Below, one piece after another: positions 1 to 14,100 of a DNA stretch of 64,000 nt (positions are counted from its first letter, which is position 1; every line of letters begins with the position of its first letter). The stretch spans positions 24,355,347 to 24,419,346 of the forward strand of contig OX393549.1 of assembly GCA_947650365.1 (NCBI GenBank), given 5' to 3'. The notes under the pieces are model-generated. The model made no database searches. It worked only from the letters and a program-made list of their open reading frames with translations, and was not told the DNA's origin. The position numbers and the translations under genes were made by a program. The stretch comes from Chamaelirium japonicum. Its lineage: Eukaryota > Streptophyta > Magnoliopsida > Liliales > Melanthiaceae.

Positions 1-337
1 TTATAATAGGGTTTGGAGGTATGGATTAGCCTAAGGCTCTTCTAACTGCCCCTGTATTACAGTAAACCATGGGCAGATCTAATAATTGGCTTGGTCGGGC
101 TATAGCTCGGCTGAGTTTTGAGAAAACCTAGCCTGTATTATCAAGTCCAGGCCTCAGCCCAGCCCTCAGCCCGCCTCAACCCAGCAAGTCCCTTGACCCC
201 TCGCGACACGTGAATCGCTATCGCCACCGAGTCCTCATGAAACATGAATCACCACCAAGCCCTCGACACTCACGACTAGTAGCGAGTGAAAACCGCACGA
301 TCTTGATCCTACCCCGCCGCACGATCTTGATCCCGCC
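1..337. other. Intergenic, nothing recognised
   Basis: No exon, RNA gene or transposon end could be supported. The stretch 150-330 is rich in CCGCC and ATCTTGATC words, with a short direct duplication of the ACGATCTTGATC type near 297 and 321. It runs directly into the fold-back element that follows. Confidence 0.4.
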
Positions 338-531
338 GAGAAAAAACTTTGGTGTGAAGTCAGCTCCTGTACAAGTCAATCACAAACACTCAAACACCCT
401 ATGCAATACATCATAGCCACACGATGGCTGCAATCATGTGGATATGATGCAGTGCATAGGGTGTTTGGAAGTTTGTGATTAACTTGTTACAGGAGCTTAC
501 GTGTATCACGGTTACACCAAAGTTTTTCTCC
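338..531. mobile_element. Fold-back MITE, Mutator-like
   Basis: The two halves of this 194-bp stretch are near-complete inverted copies. The left arm begins GAGAAAAAACTTTGGTGT and the right arm ends with its complement; the pairing continues through the CAGCTCCTGTACAAG and AAACACCCTATGCA blocks to a short central loop near 420-435. It is bounded by 9-bp imperfect direct repeats, GATCCCGCC (329-337) and GATCCCGTC (532-540). A 9-bp duplication with long terminal inverted repeats is typical of Mutator-like non-autonomous elements. It has no coding capacity. Confidence 0.6.
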
Positions 532-837
532 GATCCCGTCCCCTTTCTCGGCAGATTTTTCGCTTGATTTCGATTTCTCAACGCCCGAGTTGCGGCGTTG
601 TCCCATTTCTTTTCTCTGCAATCGAAGAGAATATCACCTCTTCTCCGGATTTCGATGAAGGAGTCAAGCCTCTGCATCAAGGATCCGGTACGCGATACGA
701 CCAATTATGCTCCTACCCTCTTGTTTTCTAATGGATCTGTGATTGGTTTTGTTTGAGATTTATTGTAACTAGTTTTGTTTGAGATGATTGTGAAAATCTC
801 ATACATTTTTTTTTTTCCGTTTCAATTCCATATTAAT

Positions 838-1041
838 GGAATTCAATAGCTTAGTTGTGCTACGCATATACCCTTCATCGTTAGTCTAAGGCTCTTGCCC
901 ATTGACGATGTGTCACTTCGGTATTTCTTTTTCATGTATGGAATTCAATAGTTTAGTTGTGTTGTGCATATACCCTTCATTGTTAGTCTAAGGCCTTGTC
1001 CATTGACGATGTGTCCTTCGGTATATCTTTTTTATGTATAT
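838..1041. repeat. Tandem duplication, 102-bp unit
   Basis: Two consecutive copies start with GGAATTCAATAG at 838 and 940. Both contain CATATACCCTTCAT, GTTAGTCTAAGG and CATTGACGATGTGTC blocks and differ by scattered substitutions and short indels. No function is apparent. Confidence 0.75.
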
Positions 1042-1066
1042 GTTTTATGAATTTTCTTTTATAAGA

Positions 1067-1304
1067 TAAATTACACTTTGCCCCCCTGAAGTTTAGTTCA
1101 AAAACACTTAACCCCCCTTAGTTTATTTTGCTCCCAAATGCTCCCTAAAGTTTGAAATGTTAGCACAGTACCCCCTTTTGTCAACTCCTTAATTTCTCTC
1201 ATTTGGTAATTTTTATCTGACTTTAAGGGGGCAAAATGTAGTTTTTTAACTATAGGGGGGTTAAATGTTTTTGAGCTAAACTTCATGAGGAGAAAGTGTA
1301 ATTT
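1067..1304. mobile_element. MITE family A, copy 1
   Basis: Short terminal-inverted-repeat element. The left end reads TAAATTACACTTTGCCCCCC and the right end is the imperfect complement, ending in AAAGTGTAATTTA. The interior CCCCCTT and AAGTTTGAAATG blocks recur at 10593-10835, 24371-24815 and 63778-63980. No coding capacity; superfamily not assigned. Confidence 0.55.
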
Positions 1305-1975
1305 ACACTTTTTTATATTAAAATGATTTCTAGTACCGTCGATATTCACTTAAAAAAATTTGCTTAGTATTTCTTTATAGAGTAAAACTTCCATTGTAAA
1401 AAAAACTAGTTTAGCTTCAACCCAGCCCAAAATAAATACCTGGCTACGCCTCTACAGTAAACCCAAAGGCCCTGTTCTTGGGACCTACAAAGTAAAGGCT
1501 AGTAAACCGGATGTGGGCCAGTAAATTTTCCAGATCGATTAGTAAATCTGATTTCCTGCTTGTTGTTTGTATTGACCAGTAAAGTAAACCACTTCTAGAG
1601 AGCAGTTTGGATTGACCAGTAAAGTAAATCAAATCAAAACAAGTAAAATCAAGCCATGCGGAAATCAAGATCGTGACTTTTTCACCTTCAGATCTGAAGC
1701 AAAAAAACAAAACCAAATCGCATATCAAAAAAAAAAACCAAATCACAAATCTTGATTTTCCGAAATAAAAAAAGGATCTAGAGGTGAAAAGAATATGCAG
1801 TTCTTGATTCCGCAGGTCCTTTCCCAAAAAAAAAATCACGGATCTTGATTTCCCGTAAAAGAAGAAAAATAAATAAAGAAATCGCAACCATACCTGTGAT
1901 TTCTCGTTGTGGCGGTGGAGATCCGGCAGGAACGGAGGAGGCGCTGTAAACTCCCACGGTTTTCTCGTTTCTCGG
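1305..1975. other. Intergenic, AT-rich, nothing recognised
   Basis: The long minus-strand reading frame here has no recognisable domain and is best explained as chance openness. The ACCAGTAAAGTAAA motif is repeated near 1575 and 1616. Confidence 0.35.
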
Positions 1976-1983
1976 CTTGGCAG

Positions 1984-2537
1984 TAGGGGTAGGGCTTGGG
2001 TGGGTTGGGCGGGTTGAAGGGTTTGCCCATGCCCAACCCGACTTGCACAAACCTTAACCCGTTTCGCTCGAGAACCCGTGAAAGCACTACCCGTGCTTGC
2101 CCATTTTAGCTGCTCGGGTTGCCCAATTTGCAAATTAATGGGGGTTGGGCGGGTTGCCCAATTAGAAATGCTTGTACGCATAAATAGATAGAAAAAAAAC
2201 TCAACATATTTTTGAATTGGATAAAACAAATCTTTGAATTGCATAACGAAAACATAAAGTCCAACCCGTATCCTCATATATTTCAAACGAATTCTTAGCA
2301 TTTAACATCAAACAGACAGTCATTGATTTCCATAAAAAAAACTACCAAAGCATTCAACCTTAGTGTGTCACTTCCTCGGGTTGGGAAGATTGGTGCCCAA
2401 ACCCATCCAAATTGAAATCGGGTTGATCTTTTTTTGTCCAAACCCATCCAAGTTTTTAACTAGCTTTGCCCATGTTTGTCCATTGTTCGAGTTGGGCGGG
2501 TCGGGTTCGGGTCAAACCCGCCCAAGTCCCACCGCTA
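1984..2537. mobile_element. hAT-type MITE with 8-bp duplication
   Basis: Terminal inverted repeats: the left end begins TAGGGGTAGGGCTTGGG and the right end is the complement of TAGCGGTGGGACTTGGG. A perfect 8-bp direct repeat CTTGGCAG flanks it at 1976-1983 and 2538-2545, the duplication length made by hAT transposases. The interior is made of degenerate GGGTTGGGCGGG words and codes for nothing. Confidence 0.75.
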
Positions 2538-2545
2538 CTTGGCAG

Positions 2546-3147
2546 AAGGAAAAGGAACAGAGTCCACACAAGGAAGTTAAGTCAATTAGGATTTGGTGAA
2601 GAGTTCTTGTATCTAGGATTACATCAGTAGTGGTTTTGAACTTCTTTGCGGTATTATAGATTTAGGTGTTAGTGGTTGCGGAGTCCACACAGTGAACTTC
2701 TGATCCAGGCATTAGTCAATATTTCATATGAGCTTGGACTCCTAAGCTAGGCGTTAGTCAATAATCATGGGATAAGTCCATAACTTCATAACAAAAGGGA
2801 TTCACAAACCCTAGTGTATATACTTTTTGCCCATCAAAAGTTCTACCTCAAAGGTGGAATTTTAAATCCCCTTACATGAGACGTTCTCTCGGAATGCTTG
2901 AAACCCTAGTTCACGTACGACATCTCTCGGAACCCTTGCGCCGGTGATCAACTCCTTCTTGCTTGTGCTTGTGATCGTGGAAGCCATCGTCAGATCCCAG
3001 AAAACCCTCATTCCATGTATCTCCCTCTCTCATTCCCTATCTCTCTATCTCCCTCCTCCCTCTTCTTTGTACCCATCAGTAACTTGGTCGGGAGACCCAA
3101 CCCCTCTCGACCGCCCTTTCCCTTCGGCCCGCCAGTCCGAACAAAAT

Positions 3148-3150
<3 letters not shown>
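2546..3150. other. Intergenic, nothing recognised
   Basis: No exon or element boundary could be supported; the 3' part is pyrimidine-rich (CTCTCTATCTCCC) and leads into the (GA)n tract. Confidence 0.35.

Positions 3151-3193
<43 letters not shown>
3151..3193. repeat. (GA)n microsatellite
   Basis: Uninterrupted AG dinucleotides over 43 bp. Confidence 0.95.
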
Positions 3194-3196
<3 letters not shown>

Positions 3197-3224
3197 GATG
3201 CGAAGGTATTTGGGTTGAGCCATG

Positions 3225-3430
3225 GCCAGAGAGGGCGGTGTCATCGCCAACATCGCGGTGGCCCTACTCAGCCGCTCCATGGCCAGCGACGGTGGTGCCA
3301 CCGCCAGCATCGCGGCGGCCCTACTCGGGCGCTCCATGGCCAGCGATGGCGGCGCCCGACTACTAGCTCGTCCGGCTCGACGAGGGCACCACAGCATCGC
3401 TGCGGCCCTACTTGGCCGCTCTGATTGCGA
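3225..3430. repeat. GC-rich tandem minisatellite
   Basis: About three degenerate copies of a roughly 60-bp unit containing CGGCCCTACTC and GCTCCATGGCCAGCGA. Because the unit is GC-rich, all frames are open, which explains the overlapping short ORFs on both strands; none resembles a known protein. Confidence 0.6.
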
Positions 3431-4264
3431 CGCTCTCCAGCTTCGTCTCGGCTCTCGGCTCCTGGCTCCCGGATCGACGACAACGAGGGCACCGCAAAGG
3501 GGCCCCCCGGCTCGTTCGACTCAACAAGGGCATCGTCAGGGACCTCATTGTCTATGACGACAGGCTCGTCCTTCCTGATGTCCCTGTCAACGTCGATGTC
3601 TGCAGGGAGAGGAGAAGGCTCGTCCTCCAACTTGTTTGCCAATGTGGAGTGTTGGCAAGTTCTCATTGCTGGGAACATCATGTGGGGCCATGGGATGAGA
3701 GCTAATCAGATGCCACGTAAAGTTGGCAACCCAGCAAACTAGTTGGCTACCTAGCATTTCTCTTTGTACAATCTCCATCAACAATCACAATGATAAATCA
3801 GAGCCATGAAGTGATGACGGGGGCCCAGGGCTCAGTCCAACACTTCATTGGTTTGGGTTGTCTTGGTGATTGTCCATGGAGATTGTATCGTGCAACGGAC
3901 AACTGTTATCTAGGGTGTTGAGGATGGGGTTCAATGCAATTTACTCTACCATAGGCTTTGTGTGATTGAAAAAATATTGCTACACTTAATTGGGTAAACT
4001 CATGTGATCATCACATTCCACCAAGATCTCTGAGGCTCATATTCAACATTTCCTGTTTTTGTTGTTTTTTACTTTTTTTTCTCATTTGAGTCATTTCTAT
4101 ATTTATTTTTTTGATCAATGACATCAATAAAGAAGAACCGAGCTTCAACAATTTTTTAAAACTATTTGCTTATATTTTTCTAGTTCTTATTGTCTTTGAC
4201 TTAGATGATCTATTTTCTTTTTATTTAGTTGAGATTAATGAATTGATGGTAATTGGACTAGGTA
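3431..4264. other. Intergenic, nothing recognised
   Basis: GC-rich to about 3660, then AT-rich. Overlapping ORFs at 3412-3742 share no recognisable domain and are treated as chance. Confidence 0.35.
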
Positions 4265-4590
4265 ATGGAAACGAAGAAATCAAATTATGAGAAGTGGAGT
4301 AATTCTGAAAAGGATGAATTGCTATGTTTATTAGTCAAAGCAACAAATAATGGCGACAGAAGCGTGGATGGATCATTCTCAAATAACTTGATTCAAATGA
4401 AAATTATATCAGTCTTAATTAAATGGGAAATTCAAGGGCAATAAAACGATATAGCACATTTGTAGCAAGCTGAGGGTGTGGAAAAAACAATATCAACCCG
4501 TGGCTGACCTGATGACTTCTAATTCAAGGGCAATAAGACGGTAGAGCACATTCGTAGCAAGCTGAGGGTCTTCAAAAATGGATTTTTGAG
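4265..4590 (+). pseudogene. Myb/SANT-like domain relic
   Basis: Conceptual translation from the ATG at 4265 gives a KWSNSEKDELLCLLVKA-type start followed by a GDRSVDGSFS segment. After a premature stop comes a tail resembling GNKTxxHxxSKLRVWKKQYQ. This is the layout of the Myb/SANT-like proteins that accompany PIF/Harbinger transposons and of the plant genes derived from them. The tail is present twice, at about 4434 and 4528, so the relic is partly duplicated as well as broken by stops. Not functional. Confidence 0.5.
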
Positions 4591-5285
4591 ACTGTAAACT
4601 CCTTAAAAAAGTCTGTAGACTTCAAAATAAAAAATCTTCGACCCCCTGAAGTCCACAAGTCCATAGAGTCCTCGTAGTGGTTGAAAAGTCTCAATTGACT
4701 AACACCCCCTAACAATATGGTAAAAAAAACAACAAAACATTCATAATTATCTAGGAAATATATTTGCTCCGATAATTTTCTCGCAGAGATAACAAACCTT
4801 AAGGGGGAGAAAAGTCAACGGAGTACTTGATCTAAATGTATCTTTTTAGAGAGGGACCTGGGGCTAAATCATTTTGTTTTCTGTCCTTTTCACTAACCCT
4901 ATTTCCTGTCACGGACCTAACACTAAGTCTCAAATAATAGACGGGAAATTTTATTCATACCCCATAAATCTGTAATTAGCCCCCATTTCCAACAAACTTG
5001 AACACACCCCATTTTTTTTTTTCATACCCCATTCCTATCCCAAAAATACCCTTCCCTCTTACACCCCACCTTCAATACACCCCAGTTAAATGGCCCGTCC
5101 CAACTTGATTATACCCCAATCAAACACATACCCCCTTAAATATACCCCAATTATATGCACTCTTGAATACACCCCACTCTTAAATAAACCCCATGCAGTT
5201 GGCTGCTATTTTTTTTTTTTTGAGATCGGCGGGTGTCCCGAAACCTTTTGGGCAATGGCTCACTTCCAGTTGGCTGATACTTGAA
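4591..5285. other. Intergenic, AT-rich
   Basis: Contains repeated TACCCC / ATACACCCC words between 4955 and 5190. No gene or element ends found. Confidence 0.35.
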
Positions 5286-5289
5286 GGCA

Positions 5290-5960
5290 CAAGTAAAGCT
5301 GCAACTTGGGCGGGCCAACCTAAACCCAACCCGAGTCCAACCCGAACCCAACCCGAATTTGGGCGGGCTAATCCGAGCCCAACCCGAATTATTTCTCCTC
5401 GACCCGACAGGACCCGACACGAGGTTAGCGGGTCTGGGTCAAGGCTAAACGGGTTCGGGTCGTAAACGGGTCGACACGATAGACCCGTTTAATAAACGGG
5501 TCGGGTCCGGGTTTAGGGTCTGGACATGGTAGACCCGGGAAGATCCGTTTAGTATTCAACAGGTCGTGTCGGGTCGGGTCGGGTCTACCAGCAATCCGAT
5601 ACTATAACATATAATACCAGTGCGTCTTTCGGGTCATGTCGGGTCAAGTCGGATTGGGTTGGATCGGGTCAACTGAATAGATCCGGGTGGTAAACGGGTC
5701 TTACCGGGTCTTATCGTGTCTACTTGTTTATTAGCGAGTCGGGTACGGGTTTAGGATCTAGACACGATTAGTTAAACGGGTCGGGTCCGGGTCTAGGGGT
5801 TTTGGACACGACACGAAACTAGACACGACACGAACCCGACACGACTCATTGCCACCCCTAGCTGCAACTTGGGCGGGCCAACCCGAACCCAACCCGACTT
5901 TGGGCGGCTTAACCCGAACCCACCCCGCACAACCCGGCCAACCGACGGGTTGGGCTTGGG
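5290..5960. repeat. Degenerate GGGTCGGGT-type repeat, hAT-MITE debris
   Basis: Dense GGGTCGGGT / AACCCGACACG words. A 23-bp block starting GCTGCAACTTGGGCGGG occurs at 5299 and again at 5866, immediately after GCCACCCCTA, a typical terminus of non-autonomous hAT elements. The matching left terminus (TAGGGGTGGC) is absent, so at least one element here is truncated or rearranged. Non-coding. Confidence 0.5.
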
Positions 5961-7311
<1,351 letters not shown>

Positions 7312-7488
7312 TCCTTCATTTCTTTCAATTTTGCTGTAATTACTTGTTGCAAGTTCATGACTGTTGATTGGCTTAACAGATTTAGACCTTTGATATCGTC
7401 GACTTCGATTGGTTGGAAGTGGGAACCTCTCCTTCCATCACCAACTCTGATGTGAAAAAGGTTTTGCCAAGAGGATCGTGCTCCTGCG

Positions 7489-8190
7489 ATGGAGTGTCGT
7501 TACGTTCAGGTCGCCGAGGACCACTCATCGAATCCCGGGCGGAAGATCATTACTCACCCTCTTTACCTTCCGAGGTCGTCACCTTGGCTCGATCTGAGGG
7601 TCTTCTACGTGAGGGTGACCAACTGCGAAGTCGATGAAGCAACTCCCGGCCATCTCACCCTTAACCACGTCCCACTTACTCCCGACACCCTTATCGAAGT
7701 GAATGGTAGAAGAAATAGCATTTATTCCGATTGTGTTTCGTCTATGCTTAGAAGAGACAGGGCCGATAGCAGATCGGAGGAAGCCACGTTCGTGACCACG
7801 GATACTATAAGGATGACCGGAAGTGTGAAATTTGAGGTCTGTGATAGAGATGATATGCTGCTTTCTGGGGTCTTAGAGTTGTGTAACAGTAATGATTATG
7901 TTAGAGAACCGAATAGCCACCATAAGAAATGGAGCATGAAATGTCAATCTATGATGTCTTCTTGTAAGTCCTTTTTGAAGGGCAAGCAACCCACGAGCCC
8001 AGAGATGGCTTCACCCACAGTTGAGGTGTATGTCGCTGGTTGCTTCTCGGATACTCCTATCATCTTGACCAAGACTCTTCAGCTCGGTTTGCGGAAGAAA
8101 CACCAGATGAAGATGGTGCTTGATTCGATTCCGGAGCATGAAACAACTGAACGTCAGAAGAAGGAAGTGTTTTCTAAGGATTCTCTGCAG
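7489..8190 (+). CDS. Gene 1, exon 1 (234 codons)
   Basis: True ATG at 7489; the donor follows CTGCAG at 8190 as GTACTT. The frame runs on only 11 codons into the intron before a stop, and its protein-family similarity ends exactly at the donor. Confidence 0.85.
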
Positions 8191-9427
8191 GTACTTCAAT
8201 CCAACTTAAAGTTATCTATATGAAACCTTTCTCTGAGGCCTATGGTTTAGTTTACTGCTTGTTAATGGGTTTCTGAGCATCCAGGAAATATCATGGTTTA
8301 TTTTTGCCTATATTATGTTCCTATTTGTTTTAAGATGAGAAATTTTGTTGCTTGTAATTTCTTAAACTTTCAATGTGATCCTAATTGCGATGGGCAAGGT
8401 TATCAGCAGGGCGCACAAGCATGGCACTTGTTTCCTGTAATCTATGTGAGCCCCAAAATTATCACCTATCCCTTCTTGAGTTCATTTTATACCCCACAAG
8501 GCGTGTTTGCTAACAATGTAATTGATCATATATAGTCAATGGAGAAAATTTACTGAATAGAGAAAATCTTGAAAGATATTAGATATTTTTTTATGGTGAG
8601 GATTATGTGGATTCTCAATTTAGGCAATGTAATTTGTAATGGCAGGATACCTCAAGAATTGTAGCTCAAATCATTCATATATATATATATATATATATAG
8701 GGGAGGGATACTCTTACTCATGACCTCTTACTCATGAGGTCTTACTAATGAGCTAAGCCGTCCGATTGAAAAAGGTAACCGTTTGATTTAAAGAGAGGAA
8801 AACATCTCTCTTTCTCTCACAACTGCAGCAGCACCCCACCCCGACCCCCCCGACCCCAGATCGCACCCCCGGCGCCGGCCCCCCCCCCCCCGACCCCGAC
8901 CCCGACCTTCCCCACTAGCTCCGGCGCGGGGCGCGGAGCGACGGGCCGGCGCTGGGCGACGGGCAGGCGGAGGGCGCCAGCCGGAGCGGGGCGACGAGCT
9001 GGCGCAGGGCGGCGGGCTGGCTCGGGGCGGTGGGTCGGCGCGGGGCGGCGGGTCGGCGCGGGGCGGCGGGCGCAGAGCTGCGGGGGGCTGCCGGGTCGTG
9101 GTCGGAGGGCTGCCGGAGCCGGAGCCGGAGGGGAAGGGGTCAGGTCGGGGCTGCCGAAGGGGGGGTCGCGGGGCTACCGGAGGGAATCGGGCTGCCGGAG
9201 GGGGTCGGGGGGGCTGCCGGAGCCGGAGGGGTGGTCGGGGGGCTGCCAGAGCCGGAGGGGAGGGGGTTGGGGTCGGGGGTCGGGATGGGGGGTCGGGGGT
9301 AACATTTTGAGAGAGAGAGATTGAGAGAGAGGGAGACAATTGATCCCAGCCATCAAGATCATAATGGATGGCTGGGATCATTAGTAAGACCTCATGAGTA
9401 AGAGGTCATGAGTAAGAGTATCCCTCC

Positions 9428-9513
<86 letters not shown>

Positions 9514-10482
9514 AATAACATGGCACGGCGGTTTTGTGCTGACTAGGACAAAAAGAACTAAAAGCTGACTAGACACAAAGGAACGTTGATTAGAACCGTT
9601 GATCTCTTTCTCTTCCTAGATCTCTCTATCTCTAGTCTCTCTCTTTCCCCGATCACTCTCTCTCTCTCTCTCCCGATCTCTCTCTCTCCAGAAAAAAAAA
9701 AATTTAAATCATGCCCTCGATCTAGGATCAACTGAGAGAGAACGGAAGGAAGGAGGGTCTATCTCTCCACTCCGGCATTGCAGCACAGCCTCCTCCTCTT
9801 TCTTCCTCCGCTCTTATCTACACCCGTCCCGCCGCCAACCAAGCCCCGCGCCTCCACTCAAGCCGCGGTCCGGTACCGATCAAGGCCCCGCCACGACACG
9901 GCCCGACGACGGGAGAGAAGAGGAAGTGCCCGACCTCGATAAGCGCTCTCCCGGCCTCGAGGACCGCTGAGAGAGAGGAGCCACATCCCTCTCTTCGGCA
10001 CTGCAGCACAGCCCCCGACTCCTCTTCCTTCCTCCGCTCCGGACGCAACACATCAGCACCCGTCCCGACGCCGGCCAAGCCCCGCGTCTCGACTAAAGCC
10101 GCAACTCCCACCCTCGCCATGACCCGGCCTGACCTCGATCTATGTTGAGGAAGTGCCCGACCACCTCTCCCGGCCCCTGACAATCGCTGAAACCTTGAAT
10201 CGAAAAAAAAAAAAAAAACAGAAGAGAGGATTCTCATCCCTTCTCTCTCTCCGACACTGCAGCACAGGCCCCGCCCCCTCTTCCTTCCCGGTGCCGGCCA
10301 AGCCCCGTGCCTCCACTCAAGCCGCGCCCCGGCTCTGATCAAGCCCCCACCATTCCCGTCCCGACCTCGACGGCGGGAAGAGGAAGAGTCTGATCTAATC
10401 TGCACTCTCCCGGCCTTGAGGACGGCTGAAACCCAGGGATCGAAAAGAAAAGAAAAAAAACAGGAGATAGAGAGTAGCCCCC

Positions 10483-10529
<47 letters not shown>

Positions 10530-11112
10530 GAGAGATTGAGAGAGGGGTTGTGGCCATCACTCGAAGATTCTGGAGATTGGAAACCCCCCCTGTAGTTTAC
10601 ACTTTGCCCCCCTGAAGTTTACTCAAAAACTCTAGACCGATGTTTATTTTGTTCCAAATAGCACCCCAAAGTTTGAAATGCCAGCACAATAACCCCTTTT
10701 GTCAACTACTTGATTTTCTCATTTGGTAATTTTTATCTGATCATAACTGAATTGAAGGGGGCAAAATATAATTTTTTAACTATAGGGGGGTTAAGTGTTT
10801 TTGAACTAAACTTTAAGGGAGCAAAGTGTAATTTATTCAATGCACACCACGTTAATAGCATTTAGCCACAACGGGTTGCAATGCCCTTAGTGGCATGTGG
10901 CAGACATCCGTCGGCTATCGTTTCCAACTGTAGGTTGCTGCAGCCGTAGAAGATTCGAACTATGGGGTAGGCGGCCCAATGTCATCGGGTGGAGTGCGGC
11001 CTGGGTCGGATTTGGGCGTCGGAGATGGGGCATCGGAGAATGGACCGGATCTGGTGATCGGGCGTCGGGGCAACGACGATCGGTCACATGATTGTTGGCT
11101 TCCCAATCCCCT

Positions 11113-11150
<38 letters not shown>

Positions 11151-14100
11151 GACCGGTGCCTCCTTCAATCGTTGAATCGCACTCACCCCCAATCGTCAAA
11201 TAAAGAGTTGAAATCTCCTACAGTTCTAGTGGCATGCAGTTGAGATGGTAGTCGTCCGATACACGCTACGTGGTACTAGCTTCATCACAGTTGTCCAACT
11301 AAATGTGATTCACCTGTTGTGTATGGCTGCCATCAGGTCCCACTGTGAAACACACTTAGCCACAATGGCTATGATTCCTTTACGACCCAATCGTGATGTG
11401 CCACGTTATCCATTAACAATGTTCTATCTCTTTCTCTCTCATGCAGTGCCGACAGATGTGTTGCCGCCGAAGGCGGCCCGCTGCAGTGCCGACAGGCACG
11501 GGCATGCACTAGTATAGTACATGTTATGCTTTACAACATAACACATACTAACATAGTCAAAATAGGATATAATCAAATGAACCGTTGTGATTGTATATAT
11601 GGGGCTATTGCCGACATTTTTCTGTTATTGTGTTCTTGCACCATTCAACACCTGCATCTTAAGTTTCATGATATCGGAGTTATGTTCCGGGATTGTATTT
11701 GGGATCGTTGCAAAAGATACATACTCATTATGTGTCAGTGATTTCAGCATTGATCTTCATCTTTGGTTCTTACTGCCTTGATGGCACCGTGGTACACTCT
11801 TTAGCATCTGTTGTACCATGGTTGTTGATCATTGGAGAATTCATCAAAATAAGAATTCTTTTGAGGTTTTTTTGCATGATCTCTTGACATTTGATATCCA
11901 ATGAGAGTTGGGATACATCCCTAGCAACCTAATGGCTAAAAGCTTAGATACCAATATGGTTAACTCTATTGCCCAAACAAAATTTCCCACGGATGGATCA
12001 AACCAATCAAACAACCAAGTGCTTGCAAACCAAACAACGAACGAATGAACCTCTCTCGAAAACTCTCTTGTGATCACACAATATGAACAACGAAAATTAT
12101 AGAATAAGAAATCTATATGTGATGCACAATGGAGATTATTATTGAGAGTTCGCACGTGGCGCAAAGGGTACGATCACCGGTAAATAAAGATCTACCGGGC
12201 GGAAATGATCGGGAACTAGATACCACCATAGATCGAACACAGATTCTCAAAAGTGCAAATTACTTACGTGTGATGCAAAGGCCGTGAGTGCTCTGGGTTA
12301 AGACATACAAGGCTCTAGTCCTTAATTCTGAAAGTAAAGCACACGAGGAATTTTTAAAGTGGTCCGGGAAACTCAATCCTGAGCGAGCTCACACGAGCAG
12401 TCTCGGACACACAGCAAATCCAATGGAAAGCGAATCACATACAAGAGACAGAGCGTGTTAGTCTTGAAACAAGTGATACTTCCACAATCCCACGGGCTTA
12501 GCACCCCCGATCAACAACCGACAAGACGTTCCTCCTTCGTGGAGCCTCCTTTACTTAACTCTTAATGATCCTCCACACCCGAGTCCACGGGTGTCTTTCG
12601 TCGTCAAACTTGTGTAATCCATGAGTGATGGTTCCACCATGTATTATTTATATGAAGCTATGGATCGGGCAAAATAATTCATTAAGAGATCTTTCAATGA
12701 CAACACTTTGAAACTTATACCATATGGGGAGATCATTGACAAAAGGTGGAATGAGACCTTGGATAATCCGCTTCACGCATTCTCGGCCTATCTAGATCCA
12801 TATATGTTTGATTATATATTTGTGAGGATGGATGTAGAAGTGAAGAATGCTATTGATACAATGTTCTAAAAAGCGCTAGACGCTAATCGGGTGGTGGGGG
12901 ACCTTCTAGCGCTTAGGCCGCCTAGGCGGTGCCTAGGCGTTTTTGCATTTTCTAATTATTTTTATTATTAGTTTGATATTATATATAATATATTATATAT
13001 ATTTTTTAACTTACTATAAATTCAAGATTATCCCAACTATTATTTTAAAGAGCACGTATCATTTATATAACCATAAACTCAAGATTAACAAGAACAAAAG
13101 CAAGCATGATATTATCTCAGATAATATCATAATATCTATAATATTAGTACATTCCAAACCATAAATTTATGATTACCAATAATAGAATAGTATCTATACA
13201 CGTTCTAGTGCCTAGGCCCCCGCCTGTACCCGCTTGGACTCGCCTCGGCGGCTGCCTAGCCCTGCCTCGAGGCCTGGGCCGCTTTTTTGAACCGCCTAGG
13301 ACTAGGTTGGGCTGTGGGGGGCCTTCTAGCGCCTAGGCCCCACCTAGGCTACTTTTTAGAACACTGGATTGATAAGGTGACGATATAGATGGTTCCCGAA
13401 GCTGAAATAAGAGATTTTACTAATGATCTTAAGTGTTACCACTCGCAAGATCCTCATATTTTTGTGGACTCTGCTATTAAGTGACTTGATACCGCATCTC
13501 CAAGTAAGTAATTTCTGTTAAATTTAATGTGGTTAGTGGTTACACAATTTTATTTATGAAACCTAAACTGGATTTTGTATTCTTAGGAATATAGTGGGAC
13601 ATTTTTGGAATTGGAATTCCTTGTCTTCAAAAAGTTACGGTTACGACATGTAGCGAACCTTCTAGCGCTTCCACATGTGAAAGAAAGTGGAGCGCTTTTG
13701 AGCTTGCACACACTAAGGAGAAGAGTCAATTAGAGCCATAGAAGTTACACGACTTTGTTTATGCGAGGATTAATATGCACTTCATGAAGACTAGTGCATT
13801 GAAAGAAGCCAAAGATACGGATCCAATCTTCATTGACAAAATCTCGCTATTTCTCGAAGATATTGATGATGGAAGCAACGATAATGAGCTTTCATCCAAG
13901 AGTGGAGAGGATTCTGATAGAAATTTGAACGTTGACATTGATGATTTTGAGCTAGATTTGGATTAAAAGAACTTTATGTTGATTTGAGCTTCGATGGAGT
14001 TTTGTATGGAAAAATATTTGGATCCAACTTGCTTTTTTTGCTTATGTGATGTTTAATTAATTGGAATCATGTTAGTTTAAATCCATTTTATTTTTCTTGG

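Noticed and set aside
1444..2301. 285-codon minus-strand frame
   Set aside because: No domain, biased by AT-rich DNA, and overlaps the hAT MITE at 1984-2537.
8788..9381. 197-codon proline/arginine-rich minus-strand frame
   Set aside because: Lies wholly in the GC-rich interior of a TIR element; overlapping frames are open on both strands from composition.
9818..10405. 195-codon minus-strand frame
   Set aside because: Follows the three-copy tandem repeat; no protein similarity.
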